From positions 62,001 through 126,000 of the forward strand of contig JARGNI010000005.1 in NCBI GenBank assembly GCA_029213195.1: a DNA stretch of 64,000 bases, given 5' to 3'. This DNA comes from Verrucomicrobiales bacterium. GTDB taxonomy: Bacteria > Verrucomicrobiota > Verrucomicrobiia > Verrucomicrobiales > DEV007. Positions 35,082-43,927 of the stretch are shown here, in pieces. The position numbers and the translations under genes are program-made. Under the pieces are notes generated by a model, which saw only the letters and a list, made by a program, of their open reading frames with translations, was not told where the DNA came from and did not search any database. The first letter of the stretch is position 1. Every line of letters begins with the position of its first letter.

Positions 35082-35258
35082 TCAACGTCCGGAAATGTAC
35101 TTCTTCCTCGCGTGGCTCATGCGACCGGAATCAAAAGGTCCATGGAGCGGAGCCGAGTGAGCCCTGTGCCCTTCGTAGGAAGGCCCCGAAGAAGTACAAC
35201 TCGTGAAGGAAACTGGAGCGAGAAGCGCAAGACTGAACAAGATCGCGATCGTTTTCAT
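35082..35258 (-). CDS. Small lipoprotein, 58 residues, next to a similar one
   Basis: A complete leftward frame starts with ATG at 35258, MKTIAILFSLALLAPVSFTS, then Cys (a lipobox-like FTSC). The mature tail has GHRAHSAPLHGPF and ends SHARKKYISGR. TGA is at 35084-35082. It was found by reading the gap, being shorter than sixty residues. With the gene at 34863-35030, 51 bases downstream, it makes a tandem of tiny basic lipoproteins. The function is unknown. The remaining 35259-35480 holds nothing I recognise. Confidence 0.65.
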   Translation of the reverse strand: MKTIAILFSLALLAPVSFTSCTSSGPSYEGHRAHSAPLHGPFDSGRMSHARKKYISGR

Positions 35259-35480
35259 AGGAGTCGTTGTATCCGATTCTACCTTCGTTGACCATCAAAA
35301 TCCTTGCGCAATCTTCGCTGGCTTCAAGCCGCTGGGATTCCGGGACTCCAGCAGATCGCGCTGCGCCTCTGTCCAAACACCGGAGGCAAGCGCAAGCTCG
35401 CTCCTGACCTCGGGTGAATCTCCCGTTTCCCCCAAGCACTTCTTGACCCTCCCCCCGCTTTCAGGGACTGTGCGCGCATC

Positions 35481-36320
35481 ATGGAAAGCCTGGAGTTGGA
35501 ATTGAGCCCGCGCCGTATCACGATGCTGTTGTGCTTCGCTGTCGCCACGGTTCTCCTCATCCCGGCGAGCCAGTTCCTCATCGGAGGCATCGTGCTCGCG
35601 GTTTGCATCTACCTCGTCGCGACCGATCCCGAACCCAAGCTCCGGCGCCGAATCGGGATCCTCCTGGGATGCGTGATTATCCTTTCGGCGTGTGATATTA
35701 ACACCTCCCTCTCCAACGAAAACTTTCTCCAGGTCGGGATCCCCTTCACGCTCGTCATCGTCGTCCCCGCTGTTTTATCACACTTTGGCGACAAGGGCAT
35801 CATTCGCTACCGCTTCCTCCCGGAGCACTGGCGAAAGCAGGATGTGATCTACACCATCCTTTCCATCCCTCTCGCGTGGGTCGTCCTGAAATCTTACGAG
35901 TGGGGAAATCGCACCTTTTTCGATGACGAGTTGTTCCGTCACTGGGCAATGCCTGCGGAGCCCGACGCGGGCGAGATCCGTCGGCTCTTTATCGGGATCA
36001 ATCTCGTGGGGATCTGGGATGAACTCTTTTTCGTGAATACCTGCTTTGCCCTGCTCCGAAGTCTCTTCCAGTTTCGTGCCGCCAATGCCATCCAAGCCGT
36101 CATCTATACCGCAGTGCTCTATGACATGGCCTTCACCGGATGCGGGATCTTCATCGTCTTCGCCTTTGCCTGGACCCAGGGGGCCATGTTCGAGAAATCG
36201 GAGGGCCTGCTCTGGGTCCTCATCGTGCATCTCATCGTCGACTACTTTCTCGTCGCTTTCATCGTGCAGTCGTACTATCCCGACTACGGCCTCGACTTCC
36301 TCTGGAGAAAGGGATTCTGA
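35481..36320 (+). CDS. CPBP-like membrane protein with altered active-site motif
   Basis: A 279-residue polytopic protein with about eight helices. The C-terminal helices resemble the CPBP (CAAX/bacteriocin-processing) intramembrane protease family: the first motif position reads GIWDELFFVNTC where active members have EExxxR, and the late IVHLIVDYFLV matches the HxxxD-type motif. The glutamate pair and arginine seem not intact, so the protein may not be a protease. A TTGACC element is 33 bases before the start codon. It has no clear operon partner. Confidence 0.72.
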   Translation: MESLELELSPRRITMLLCFAVATVLLIPASQFLIGGIVLAVCIYLVATDPEPKLRRRIGILLGCVIILSACDINTSLSNENFLQVGIPFTLVIVVPAVLSHFGDKGIIRYRFLPEHWRKQDVIYTILSIPLAWVVLKSYEWGNRTFFDDELFRHWAMPAEPDAGEIRRLFIGINLVGIWDELFFVNTCFALLRSLFQFRAANAIQAVIYTAVLYDMAFTGCGIFIVFAFAWTQGAMFEKSEGLLWVLIVHLIVDYFLVAFIVQSYYPDYGLDFLWRKGF

Positions 36321-36390
36321 ATTGAACTCGGCTCCCGATGGCTCGATTCCGCGCTTGCGCAGTGCCTCCCTTCCGATGTTTGGTATCGCC

Positions 36391-37635
36391 ATGAAATTCG
36401 CTGCTGCTGCCGCCTTCCTTGCCCTCACTTGCACTTGCTCGCTCGATGCAGCTCCTGACTGGCCAGACTTTCGAGGGCCCGAGGGCACGGGGCATGCCCC
36501 GGAAGCCGATGTCCCCCTGAAATGGTCGATCAGCCAGAACGTGCGTTGGAAAATCGACGTCCCCGGGAAAGGCTGGTCTACTCCGGTCGCTCGCGGTAAT
36601 CATTTCTGGATCACGACTGCTATCGAAAACGGAGGAAAGACCGATTTCGTGGCCAAGTGTTTCCAACTCCGCGACGGCCGGGAAATCTGGAGCCAGAAAA
36701 TTTTCAGTGCGGAGACTCCCAAAAAACACAAGAAAAACAGCTACGCCTCGCCCAGTCCGCTCCTCGTCGGTGACCAGTTGATCGCTCACTTTGGCCCCTA
36801 CGGAACCGCTGCGCTCGACATCAAGACGGGAAAGGTAAACTGGGAGCAATCCTCGCTCGTTTTCAAGCCAGTCCACGGAAATGGGGGCTCCCCCGTCGCC
36901 GCCGAGGATCGCATCTTCTTCTCCTGCGACGGCGCAGCGAATCCTTTCGTCGTCTCCCTTTCTCTCGCCGATGGCTCCGTCCTCTGGAAAACGCCACGGA
37001 ATGTGGAAGTCTCCCGAACCTTCTCGTTCTCCACCCCGCTTCGACTCCCCCAGCGCACCGGAGAACCCGCTCTCGTCGCCATTCCGGGATCCGGAGCGGT
37101 CATCGCCTACGAGGAAGCTACCGGAAAAGAGGTCTGGCGGTTCGACTACGATGAAGGCTACTCCGTCGTTCCCCGCCCCGTGATTTACGAAGACATGCTC
37201 TACGTCTGTTCCGGGTTCAACCGGGCGGTGCTCTTCGCCATTCGCCTCGGAGGTAAAGGAGACATCACCGAATCTCATCTCGCCTGGAAGAATGAGAAAG
37301 CGATTCCGAAAGAGAGCTCTCCCATCATCGTTGACGACCTTCTCTATCTCAATGATGACAAGGGGGTTTTGAGCTGTTTTGACGCGAAAACCGGAGAAGA
37401 AATCTACCGCGAAAGGCTTTCCGGAACCGGCAACTATTCCGCATCTCCAGTCTACGCTTCGGGTCATCTCTTCTTCCACAGCGAGAATGGACAGACCACC
37501 GTCGTGAAACCCGGCAAGACCTTTTCCGTCGCTGCGGAGAATGACATCGATGGTTACGGGCTCTGCTCCTTTGGCGTCCTCGACGACGGATTTCTCATTC
37601 GGACAGAAGACTCGATCTTCCGGATCGGGAAGTAA
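36391..37635 (+). CDS. Secreted PQQ-like beta-propeller protein
   Basis: A 414-residue protein with a signal peptide (MKFAAAAAFLALTCTCSLDA). It opens with the PVC motif DWPDFRGPEGTGHAPEADVP, like the propeller at 2257-3495, and has repeated blades (for example FQLRDGREIWSQ, LDIKTGKVNWE, EATGKEVWRFD, and FDAKTGEEIYRE). An alternative start at 36376 (MFGIAMKF) is possible. Its function may be binding or sugar/alcohol oxidation. It converges on the 658-residue unknown gene with three bases between stops. Confidence 0.9.
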   Translation: MKFAAAAAFLALTCTCSLDAAPDWPDFRGPEGTGHAPEADVPLKWSISQNVRWKIDVPGKGWSTPVARGNHFWITTAIENGGKTDFVAKCFQLRDGREIWSQKIFSAETPKKHKKNSYASPSPLLVGDQLIAHFGPYGTAALDIKTGKVNWEQSSLVFKPVHGNGGSPVAAEDRIFFSCDGAANPFVVSLSLADGSVLWKTPRNVEVSRTFSFSTPLRLPQRTGEPALVAIPGSGAVIAYEEATGKEVWRFDYDEGYSVVPRPVIYEDMLYVCSGFNRAVLFAIRLGGKGDITESHLAWKNEKAIPKESSPIIVDDLLYLNDDKGVLSCFDAKTGEEIYRERLSGTGNYSASPVYASGHLFFHSENGQTTVVKPGKTFSVAAENDIDGYGLCSFGVLDDGFLIRTEDSIFRIGK

Positions 37636-37638
37636 AGA

Positions 37639-39615
37639 TCAGCGAAGACGCTGAAGCAGGCGCCACGCCCATTTGGATCCGGGCTCCTTGCTTTTTCCCC
37701 ATTCTTCCAAGGCTTCCGGGTCCTCCCTCTCCTCGAGCATTCGGAGCGCAACCTCTACCGTTTCCCGAAACTCGACGGTCACGGTCCCGGCGAGTACGGA
37801 GCGAAGCCGGCACAACTCGTGATCGAGTTGCTGAAGCTCCAGTTGCTCCTCCTTATCGTCTCCAGTTGCGAAGTGAAACCACATCCAACCCTTTTCTCTC
37901 TCCACTTTCTGGATCTCTTGGAGCCCTTTCCAGTAAATCTGTGCTTCGGGACTTTCGCTTTCCGCGATGGATCGCAGACGTGTCAGTCCTTCCCGATGCT
38001 CCTCCCATCCATTCCATCCCGCCGCGAGAATGGCATGCCGAATGACCGGAGCCGGCAAATGACTCCGAAGATCCGCATCATCGATCCACTCGGGGAGAGC
38101 TTCGCGCAGCGAGATCCTCTCGATTTCCCCTGAAGGTTCCCACGACCACGGAGCCGCGTGAATTGCGGCGATGAGCCCAGCCACTTCTCGATCATAGGGT
38201 CCTCGAATCTCATACCAGAGGGTGGGAACGGCATGAAACTCTCGAGATCTCGGATCCTTTCCAAGGGAAACCAAGTCCAACTTGATCCGGGTATGGTCAT
38301 CTCCACCGGCCGTCGAGTGGGAGGGGTGCGAGGCCATGAGGAAGCGAGGACGGCTGCGGACCGAATCCAGAGCGGCCAACCAATCCATCCACCATGCCAG
38401 TGGCTCGCGATCGATCTCCATCCTGCGAACACTCCCGCTCCCCAGCCCTGATAGATCCCAAGTCGAGGCAAGTCCCGCTTCAGGAAGCCACCAAACCGTC
38501 CGAACCGAGTCCGACCACCCCGGTTCGACAAGTGTTTCGACCCAGCCTTTCTGGATCGGATCGGGTTTCTCGGCCAACCGCAACTCATACAACTCGCGAT
38601 GAAGGTCTCCTCGGTATTCCTCCACCGCAGCAAGAGACGCCTCGGCAGGGCTCAGCCCCTCCAGCGACTTGGCCAAGTGCGGCCACTCCCCGAGGGAATC
38701 GTCAGATCTCTTCTTCGGGTGTGAGAGTTCCCAAACCCTTGCCGAGCTCCTTCCGATCCTTGGCTGCGGGATCCCCAGGATTTCCTTGGCGAACCGATCC
38801 AGTTCAATCTTGTCGCCCGGTCCCGGAGTGAGGAAAAAAATTCCCGGCTGGATTTCTGTTCCGAAGTCAGGTTTTGCCCCCTCCTCGGCAGCACTCAGCA
38901 CCCCCGTTTCACCTCCACTCGCATCCGAGAAAGCCAACTCGAATTGTTTCCCGGCCCCCATCCGCATCGACAATCTCCGTTCGGCTGCTTGAATACGACT
39001 CTTTCGAGGGTGGCAAAGAAACGCGGCTTTCCAGGGGTATCGAGGGATCACCGAGCGAACCGTGACACGCTCGGCCATCCACTTTTCGCCGACCTCAGGA
39101 TCTTTCGACTCGATGGATATCTTGGTGATCTCGATCAGATCGATAAATCCATCTCCATCCCAATCGGCAAACACACCGGCCGGGAGAAACTCCCAACTGT
39201 CTGGAATCACTTTCTCATCGGTCAAGAGAAGCAGAGCGCACCCGTCCAGCCACGGTCGCCCCGGCTCCCAAATGAGCGCAGCCTCTGCCAATTCACCTAC
39301 TTCCGTCAGTTCCTCATACTTTTCGGTCTCATACAGCTCATAGTCACTGCTCCAGAGCACCACTTTCAAAGACGGGAATCCCGGCTGCGGGAGATCGAAG
39401 ATCGAGACGAACCCGACGTCGGCGGAAAACTCCTCCAGCGTCTGCTCCCGATAGAAAGGCTCGTCGATTTCGAGAACCTTCTTCAATGCCGCCATGCGGG
39501 TTTCCGGAGCGAGAAGTTTTCGGACCATCTCGTCGCCCTTTCCTGCCAAAGGGAGTAGAAATAGCAGAGCGAAAAGAAAATGGGCCCATTCGCCGAAATG
39601 TCGATCTCGCCTCAT
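37639..39615 (-). CDS. Large secreted protein of unknown function
   Basis: A 658-residue protein with an N-terminal hydrophobic signal (MRRDRHFGEWAHFLFALLFLL, then PLAGKGDE). The N-terminal third contains FADWDGDGFIDLIEITKIS, an EF-hand/dockerin-like calcium loop (DxDxDG). The middle and C-terminal parts are rich in Trp, Glu and Arg, with a long helical end (LQQLDHELCRLRSVL). I do not recognise a family. It lies 56 bases downstream of an ECF sigma gene in the same direction, so it is probably in the same unit. It may be a substrate or partner regulated by that sigma. Confidence 0.8.
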   Translation of the reverse strand: MRRDRHFGEWAHFLFALLFLLPLAGKGDEMVRKLLAPETRMAALKKVLEIDEPFYREQTLEEFSADVGFVSIFDLPQPGFPSLKVVLWSSDYELYETEKYEELTEVGELAEAALIWEPGRPWLDGCALLLLTDEKVIPDSWEFLPAGVFADWDGDGFIDLIEITKISIESKDPEVGEKWMAERVTVRSVIPRYPWKAAFLCHPRKSRIQAAERRLSMRMGAGKQFELAFSDASGGETGVLSAAEEGAKPDFGTEIQPGIFFLTPGPGDKIELDRFAKEILGIPQPRIGRSSARVWELSHPKKRSDDSLGEWPHLAKSLEGLSPAEASLAAVEEYRGDLHRELYELRLAEKPDPIQKGWVETLVEPGWSDSVRTVWWLPEAGLASTWDLSGLGSGSVRRMEIDREPLAWWMDWLAALDSVRSRPRFLMASHPSHSTAGGDDHTRIKLDLVSLGKDPRSREFHAVPTLWYEIRGPYDREVAGLIAAIHAAPWSWEPSGEIERISLREALPEWIDDADLRSHLPAPVIRHAILAAGWNGWEEHREGLTRLRSIAESESPEAQIYWKGLQEIQKVEREKGWMWFHFATGDDKEEQLELQQLDHELCRLRSVLAGTVTVEFRETVEVALRMLEEREDPEALEEWGKSKEPGSKWAWRLLQRLR

Positions 39616-39671
39616 TTCTCAAGTCTAGAAAGACACATCCAAGGCACAAGCAAAACCCGGGAAAGAACCTC

Positions 39672-40292
39672 CTACTGCTCGAGGTATTTCTGCAGCGACT
39701 CCTTCAACTGTGTCCTCGCTCGAAACAGCAGGCTCTTCACTGCGGGGACGGACATGGAAAGCACCTTGGCGATTTCATCGTAAGGCAACTCCTCGTAGCG
39801 GCGTAAAACCACGGCCATACGCTGCTTCTCGGGCAATTCCTGAATCGCCGTATCGATCGTCTTCTCCAACTCCGACTGGATCAAATCATCGCTCGGTGAA
39901 GGAGCTTCCCGATCCGAAACAGTAAGGTGATACTCCTCTTCCCGCTCCTCGACCGACACCGTGGGCTTCCGCTTTCTCCGGCGGGACTCGTTGAATACGA
40001 GATTTCTCGTGATCGTGAACAGCCAGGTCGTGAACTTGGCCTGAGGCTTGTATCGTCCCGCAGATTTCCAAACTCGGATGAATACCTGCTGGGCGATATC
40101 TTCGGCCTCGCTGGCTCCTCCGAGCATCTTTGCCACCGTCCCGATCACAGCAGACTGGTGAATCTCGACCAGATTCTCGAACGCCGCCATATCGCCTTCC
40201 TTGACTCGGAGCATCAAGGCGACATCTTTCTCATTCGCTTCCTGCTTCTCCCTCTCTTCATCCAAAGGTGACGTCGAGAGATCAGGAGGCAT
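39672..40292 (-). CDS. RNA polymerase ECF sigma factor (RpoE-like)
   Basis: A 206-residue sigma factor. Region 2 is AFENLVEIHQSAVIGTVAKM with the core motif EAEDIAQQVFIRVWKSAGRY and TTWLFTITRNLVFNESRRR. Region 4 is PEKQRMAVVLRRYEELPYDE and IAKVLSMSVPAVKSLLFRAR. It directs RNA polymerase to a target regulon. No anti-sigma gene is adjacent; the downstream gene is a secreted unknown. The ATG at 40292 (MPPDLSTSP) was chosen over an upstream TTG. Confidence 0.92.
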   Translation of the reverse strand: MPPDLSTSPLDEEREKQEANEKDVALMLRVKEGDMAAFENLVEIHQSAVIGTVAKMLGGASEAEDIAQQVFIRVWKSAGRYKPQAKFTTWLFTITRNLVFNESRRRKRKPTVSVEEREEEYHLTVSDREAPSPSDDLIQSELEKTIDTAIQELPEKQRMAVVLRRYEELPYDEIAKVLSMSVPAVKSLLFRARTQLKESLQKYLEQ

Positions 40293-40431
40293 AACAGGCG
40301 TAGAAAGTCGTGAGAAAACCAAAGCGGATTTCTGCAATACCAGTTACCTTGAACCCCATCAAGCCGAGAATGTTTCACGATTCTTTGTTCGCATTCCCCC
40401 TCGCCCTCTCGTAGAGGCTCGCAACCTGTCT

Positions 40432-41079
40432 ATGAAGCCGCTCGCAAAAGCCTTTCGAAATCGACGCCGCTGGCGTCCGATGCGCCGTCTTGCGCTGTCG
40501 CTGATGGAGTCGGGGGTATCTCGAGAGACCGTCACGATCTTTGGAATGGCTTTCGGACTCCTCGCCGGTGCCTCATTCATGGGAACGGCCGAGCCCTACA
40601 ACCCCGTCCTCTTCTGGACCCTCGGCCTCGTCTTCTGCATCCTGCGAATCTTCTCGACTCGAGTGGATGCCATCCTCGATTTTCAAACCGCGCGCCAGAC
40701 CGAGGAAGAAGTCTTCTTTATCGAACTCCCCGAGCGTGTCTCCGATGCCGTCACCTTGATCGGATTCGGATTTGCGATGGAAAGCAGCCCGTGGCTGGGA
40801 TTGGCGACCGCTCTGGCAGCGATTTTCTCTGCCTACACCCGATCTGTGGCGGTCATGCGCGGCGCCAAACCCAAAGAGGCCGCCACCGGTCCCATGACGC
40901 GGATCCATCGCCTCATCCTGGTTTCCACCGCCTCCGTCCTGATGCTCATCGACCCGATCCGGGAACGATTCGACACTCCCGTTCCTCAGATTGCACTCTG
41001 GGTGATTCTCATTGGATGTCTCCTCACCATCGCAATGCGATGGCTCAACATCCAGGAAAGCAGCCGCAAAACTAGTTAA
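40432..41079 (+). CDS. CDP-alcohol phosphatidyltransferase-like membrane protein
   Basis: A 215-residue protein with about six helices. The CDP-alcohol phosphatidyltransferase region reads TRVDAILDFQTARQTEEEVF followed by ELPERVSDAVTLIG. The family consensus DGxxARxxxxxxxxGxxxDxxxD is only partly kept: DF stands for DG, AR and the last D (RVSD) are present, but the glycine and third aspartate are replaced by glutamate. Activity in phospholipid synthesis is therefore uncertain. The N-terminus is short and basic (MKPLAKAFRNRRRWRPMRR). It is divergent from the ECF sigma gene. Confidence 0.78.
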   Translation: MKPLAKAFRNRRRWRPMRRLALSLMESGVSRETVTIFGMAFGLLAGASFMGTAEPYNPVLFWTLGLVFCILRIFSTRVDAILDFQTARQTEEEVFFIELPERVSDAVTLIGFGFAMESSPWLGLATALAAIFSAYTRSVAVMRGAKPKEAATGPMTRIHRLILVSTASVLMLIDPIRERFDTPVPQIALWVILIGCLLTIAMRWLNIQESSRKTS

Positions 41080-41097
41080 GTTTTCTTAAACACTTAC

Positions 41098-41126
41098 TCG
41101 ACAGCCTTGGGGATGATGGATAGGAT
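41098..41126 (+). promoter_or_regulatory. Candidate promoter of the amidase gene
   Basis: TCGACA (41098-41103) and TAGGAT (41121-41126) have a 17-base spacer. The amidase ATG at 41135 lies eight bases after the -10, so the leader would be very short. Confidence 0.48.
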
Positions 41127-41134
41127 GTCGGGCG

Positions 41135-41743
41135 ATGCCCGTGACCACCACCAGGTATTTTCTGTTCGCCCTTTTTCTCGCCTGCCTGCCTCTCCAGGGC
41201 GCGGAGGATTTCGATCGCGTCGTGATCGATCCAGGTCACGGGGGAAAGGACCCCGGTTCTCATGCCTACGGACTTGTGGAGAAAAACCTGACCCTGGACC
41301 TGGCCAAGCGTCTTGAGAAGATCCTCAAGGCGAAGGGACTGACGACCGAGCTGACTCGACGCAGTGATGTCTTCGTCGAGCTCGAAGATCGCGCGGCGAA
41401 GGCCAACCAGAAGAAACGAACCATCTTCATCAGCCTTCATTTCAACGGACACACCGACCGTAGCATTGGCGGTACCGAGACTCTCTACTGGCCCGGGAGC
41501 GATTCCGGACGGGTCCTCGCCAGCTATATCCAGAGCGAACTGGGCCGTCGCCTCGTCACCCGCAACCGTGGCTTCAAGCCGGAACGACTCAAGGTGCTCG
41601 AGGCGACCCATGGCACCGCCGTGCTCGTGGAATGTGGATTTATTACGAACCGTTGGGAAAGCCAGCGGAGCGGAGCCGAGTGGTTCCGACAGATCCTCGC
41701 AGAAGAAATCGCCCAAGGCATACTCCGCTACCGTAAGAACTGA
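41135..41743 (+). CDS. N-acetylmuramoyl-L-alanine amidase (Amidase_3)
   Basis: A 202-residue secreted zinc amidase. After the signal peptide (ending near LQGAED) the conserved zinc-binding residues are His35 in DPGHGGKDPG, Glu49 in VEKNLTLDLAKRL and His102 in ISLHFNGHTD. The catalytic Glu166 is in VLVECGFITN. It cuts the amide bond between muramic acid and the peptide stem of peptidoglycan. The length is that of the stand-alone catalytic domain, without a cell-wall-binding module. It is 55 bases downstream of the CDP-alcohol protein and has its own candidate promoter. Confidence 0.95.
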   Translation: MPVTTTRYFLFALFLACLPLQGAEDFDRVVIDPGHGGKDPGSHAYGLVEKNLTLDLAKRLEKILKAKGLTTELTRRSDVFVELEDRAAKANQKKRTIFISLHFNGHTDRSIGGTETLYWPGSDSGRVLASYIQSELGRRLVTRNRGFKPERLKVLEATHGTAVLVECGFITNRWESQRSGAEWFRQILAEEIAQGILRYRKN

Positions 41744-41794
41744 ATCTCCTCCTTTTCAAAACCCTGTTTAGTATAATTTCCGTATCTTCTCAGA

Positions 41795-41822
41795 TTGCCA
41801 TCATCATCGCTTGTGATACAAT
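41795..41822 (+). promoter_or_regulatory. Candidate promoter before the ankyrin gene
   Basis: TTGCCA (41795-41800) and TACAAT (41817-41822) have a 16-base spacer. The start codon is 75 bases further on, so a leader of about 65-70 bases is expected. The leader contains the near-repeat TTTGATCG/TTTGATCG. Confidence 0.52.
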
Positions 41823-41897
41823 CTTCATCATCTTTGATCGTTTTTGATCGATCCATTTGACCTCTCATCCACTGCAACCGCCCCCTCCGTTCCGCTC

Positions 41898-42506
41898 ATG
41901 AGTGATCCCATTACCAACCGCACCCTCGAACTTGCCTGCACCGTCGGATCGATCGACAATGCGCTCGAAGCGCTCGAAGACGGAGCCGATGTAAACTTCC
42001 AGGGCGGTGCCCCCCTCTTTCTCGCGATCATTGATCGGAATCGCTCCCTGATCCGCATCCTGCTGGAGCACGGGGCCGATGGAGAAGCTCTCCTTCCCAA
42101 GAAAAAGCTCGCTCTCATCAAGACCCAGGAAGATCTCATCGAGGAGTTGATCGCCTGTGCCCCCCACAATCCCCGGGATGTGAAACCGGAACAAATTGCT
42201 GAGATCGACGGCGCGATTCGCGACACCGGCGTCGAAGTCCTCCTCTCTGACCTCGACTGGGACAAGGCGACTCGATTCCGCGATTCTCTTGATGCGATCG
42301 GAGCCGGCAGCAGTCACCGCTGTGTCGCTGAGTTTCTCCAATGGGCGCGCAGCGAGAACGGCACCAATCGCGAGACGGTGGACGAATTTCTCGGAACGCA
42401 CACTCCTGCAATCCAGGAATACCGTGAGCGCTATCTCGAAACAGGAGAAGATCTCGTTGCACTCGCCAACGACTACGTCGCCGAAGATTCCGAGAAGGAA
42501 TCGTAA
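41898..42506 (+). CDS. Ankyrin-repeat protein
   Basis: A 202-residue cytoplasmic protein. Ankyrin-type units are seen near the N-terminus: TLELACTVGSIDNALEALED followed by GADVNFQGGAPLFLAIIDRN, and RSLIRILLEHGADGEALL. The rest is helical (RFRDSLDAIGAGSSHRCVAE and a Glu/Tyr-rich C-terminal part). Ankyrin repeats mediate protein-protein binding; the partner is unknown. The start at 41898 follows a TTG/ATG-poor leader and is preferred to an in-frame start at 41844. Confidence 0.8.
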   Translation: MSDPITNRTLELACTVGSIDNALEALEDGADVNFQGGAPLFLAIIDRNRSLIRILLEHGADGEALLPKKKLALIKTQEDLIEELIACAPHNPRDVKPEQIAEIDGAIRDTGVEVLLSDLDWDKATRFRDSLDAIGAGSSHRCVAEFLQWARSENGTNRETVDEFLGTHTPAIQEYRERYLETGEDLVALANDYVAEDSEKES

Positions 42507-42526
42507 CCCCACTCCGGGTTCGCGCC

Positions 42527-43927
42527 CTACACGAGGATGTCTTTCACGACGTGGCCATACACGTCGGTGAGGCGAAAGTCGCGCCCTGCGTAGCGGTAGG
42601 TCAACTTCTCGTGATCCATCCCCATGAGGTGGAGCATAGTCGCATGCAGGTCATGCATGTGGACTTTGTCCTTCACCGCAAAGTAGCCGAAATCGTCCGT
42701 TTCGCCGTAGGCGAGACCGCCTTTGACGCCGCCCCCGGCAGCCCACATCGTGAACCCTTGGGGATTGTGATCTCGACCGTTCGATCCCTGCACGATGGGC
42801 GTGCGTCCAAACTCTCCACCCCACACCACCAGGGTATCCTCAAGGAGACCCCGTTGCTTGAGGTCTCCGAGGAGACCCGCGATCGGCCGATCGACAGCGA
42901 GAGCATTCTTCTCGTGTCCTTTCTTCAAATTTCCATGCTGATCCCAGACATTCGGGGTCGAAACCTGAATGTAACGTACCCCGGCTTCGGCAAACTTCCG
43001 AGCGAGTAGGCACTGGCGCCCGAAAGTATCGGTCTTCTCGTTTCCGATACCGTAGAGGTCACGGATGTGCTCGGGTTCTTCCGAGGTATCGATCACCTCG
43101 GGAGCCGAGGTCTGCATCCGGTAGGCCATCTCCATCGAACGGATCATCCCCTCGACGGGAGCGTACTCGGTGCGGGCGAGATGATCTCGATTCATCTGCT
43201 GGAGAAGCTCCATTTTCCGACGCTGCTTGGCCGATTCAGAACGTGGCGTCAGGAAATCGAAATTCGCCGAGGCGTCGAGTTTCCCGTTGCGACCGATTGT
43301 CGTCGCCTGGTGCGCCGCCGGGAGAAAGGCAGCTCCGTAGTTTCGCGGTCCCCCATGAGTCGCGGAAGGACTGATGCTGACAAAGCCGGGAAGGTCCTCG
43401 TTCTCCGTACCGAGCCCATAGCTGATCCAGGATCCCACCGATGGCCGGACGAAGTTGTCCGTTCCCGTATGCAGCATGCAGACGGCTTGACCATGCGACT
43501 GCCCTTTGCTCTGCATCGAGCGAATCACGCAAAGATCGTCCGCGTGTCGAGCGACTTCCGGAAACAGCTCGCTGACCCACAGTCCTGATTCTCCATGCTG
43601 CTGGAAGGACCAGGGAGAGCCGAGCAGTTTGGCCTGACTCGTCGCGCTCGGATCGAGATTCTTGGCGGGAGAAAAAGGCAACTTCTGCCCATCGCGATTC
43701 TGCAGCTCCGGCTTGTAGTCGAAAGTATCGACCTGCGAGGGCCCCCCATGCATGAAGAGAAAAATGACACGACGTGCGCGAGGCGGATGATGAAACTGCG
43801 CTCCTCCTCCGGCGGCCTGGGCCAGTCCGGTAAGGGCGAGGGAGCCAAATCCACAGGCCGCAGATTGCAGCATCCCTCGTCGCGAGAAGGATTGGTCGAG
43901 AAGGCTGGGATCAAAAGAAGTGTTCAT
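42527..43927 (-). CDS. DUF1501 protein with Tat-type leader
   Basis: A 466-residue protein of the DUF1501 family. The N-terminus has a twin-arginine motif ([20 protein letters not shown]), so it is probably exported folded. Family landmarks are [20 protein letters not shown] and [11 protein letters not shown] followed by GRDHNP; the fold is of the sulfatase/alkaline-phosphatase superfamily. PVC bacteria often pair such proteins with DUF1549/DUF1553 cytochromes. Its ATG overlaps the stop of the upstream PSD1-type gene by one base (TGATG), so it is translationally coupled. Substrate unknown. Confidence 0.93.
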   Translation of the reverse strand: MNTSFDPSLLDQSFSRRGMLQSAACGFGSLALTGLAQAAGGGAQFHHPPRARRVIFLFMHGGPSQVDTFDYKPELQNRDGQKLPFSPAKNLDPSATSQAKLLGSPWSFQQHGESGLWVSELFPEVARHADDLCVIRSMQSKGQSHGQAVCMLHTGTDNFVRPSVGSWISYGLGTENEDLPGFVSISPSATHGGPRNYGAAFLPAAHQATTIGRNGKLDASANFDFLTPRSESAKQRRKMELLQQMNRDHLARTEYAPVEGMIRSMEMAYRMQTSAPEVIDTSEEPEHIRDLYGIGNEKTDTFGRQCLLARKFAEAGVRYIQVSTPNVWDQHGNLKKGHEKNALAVDRPIAGLLGDLKQRGLLEDTLVVWGGEFGRTPIVQGSNGRDHNPQGFTMWAAGGGVKGGLAYGETDDFGYFAVKDKVHMHDLHATMLHLMGMDHEKLTYRYAGRDFRLTDVYGHVVKDILV

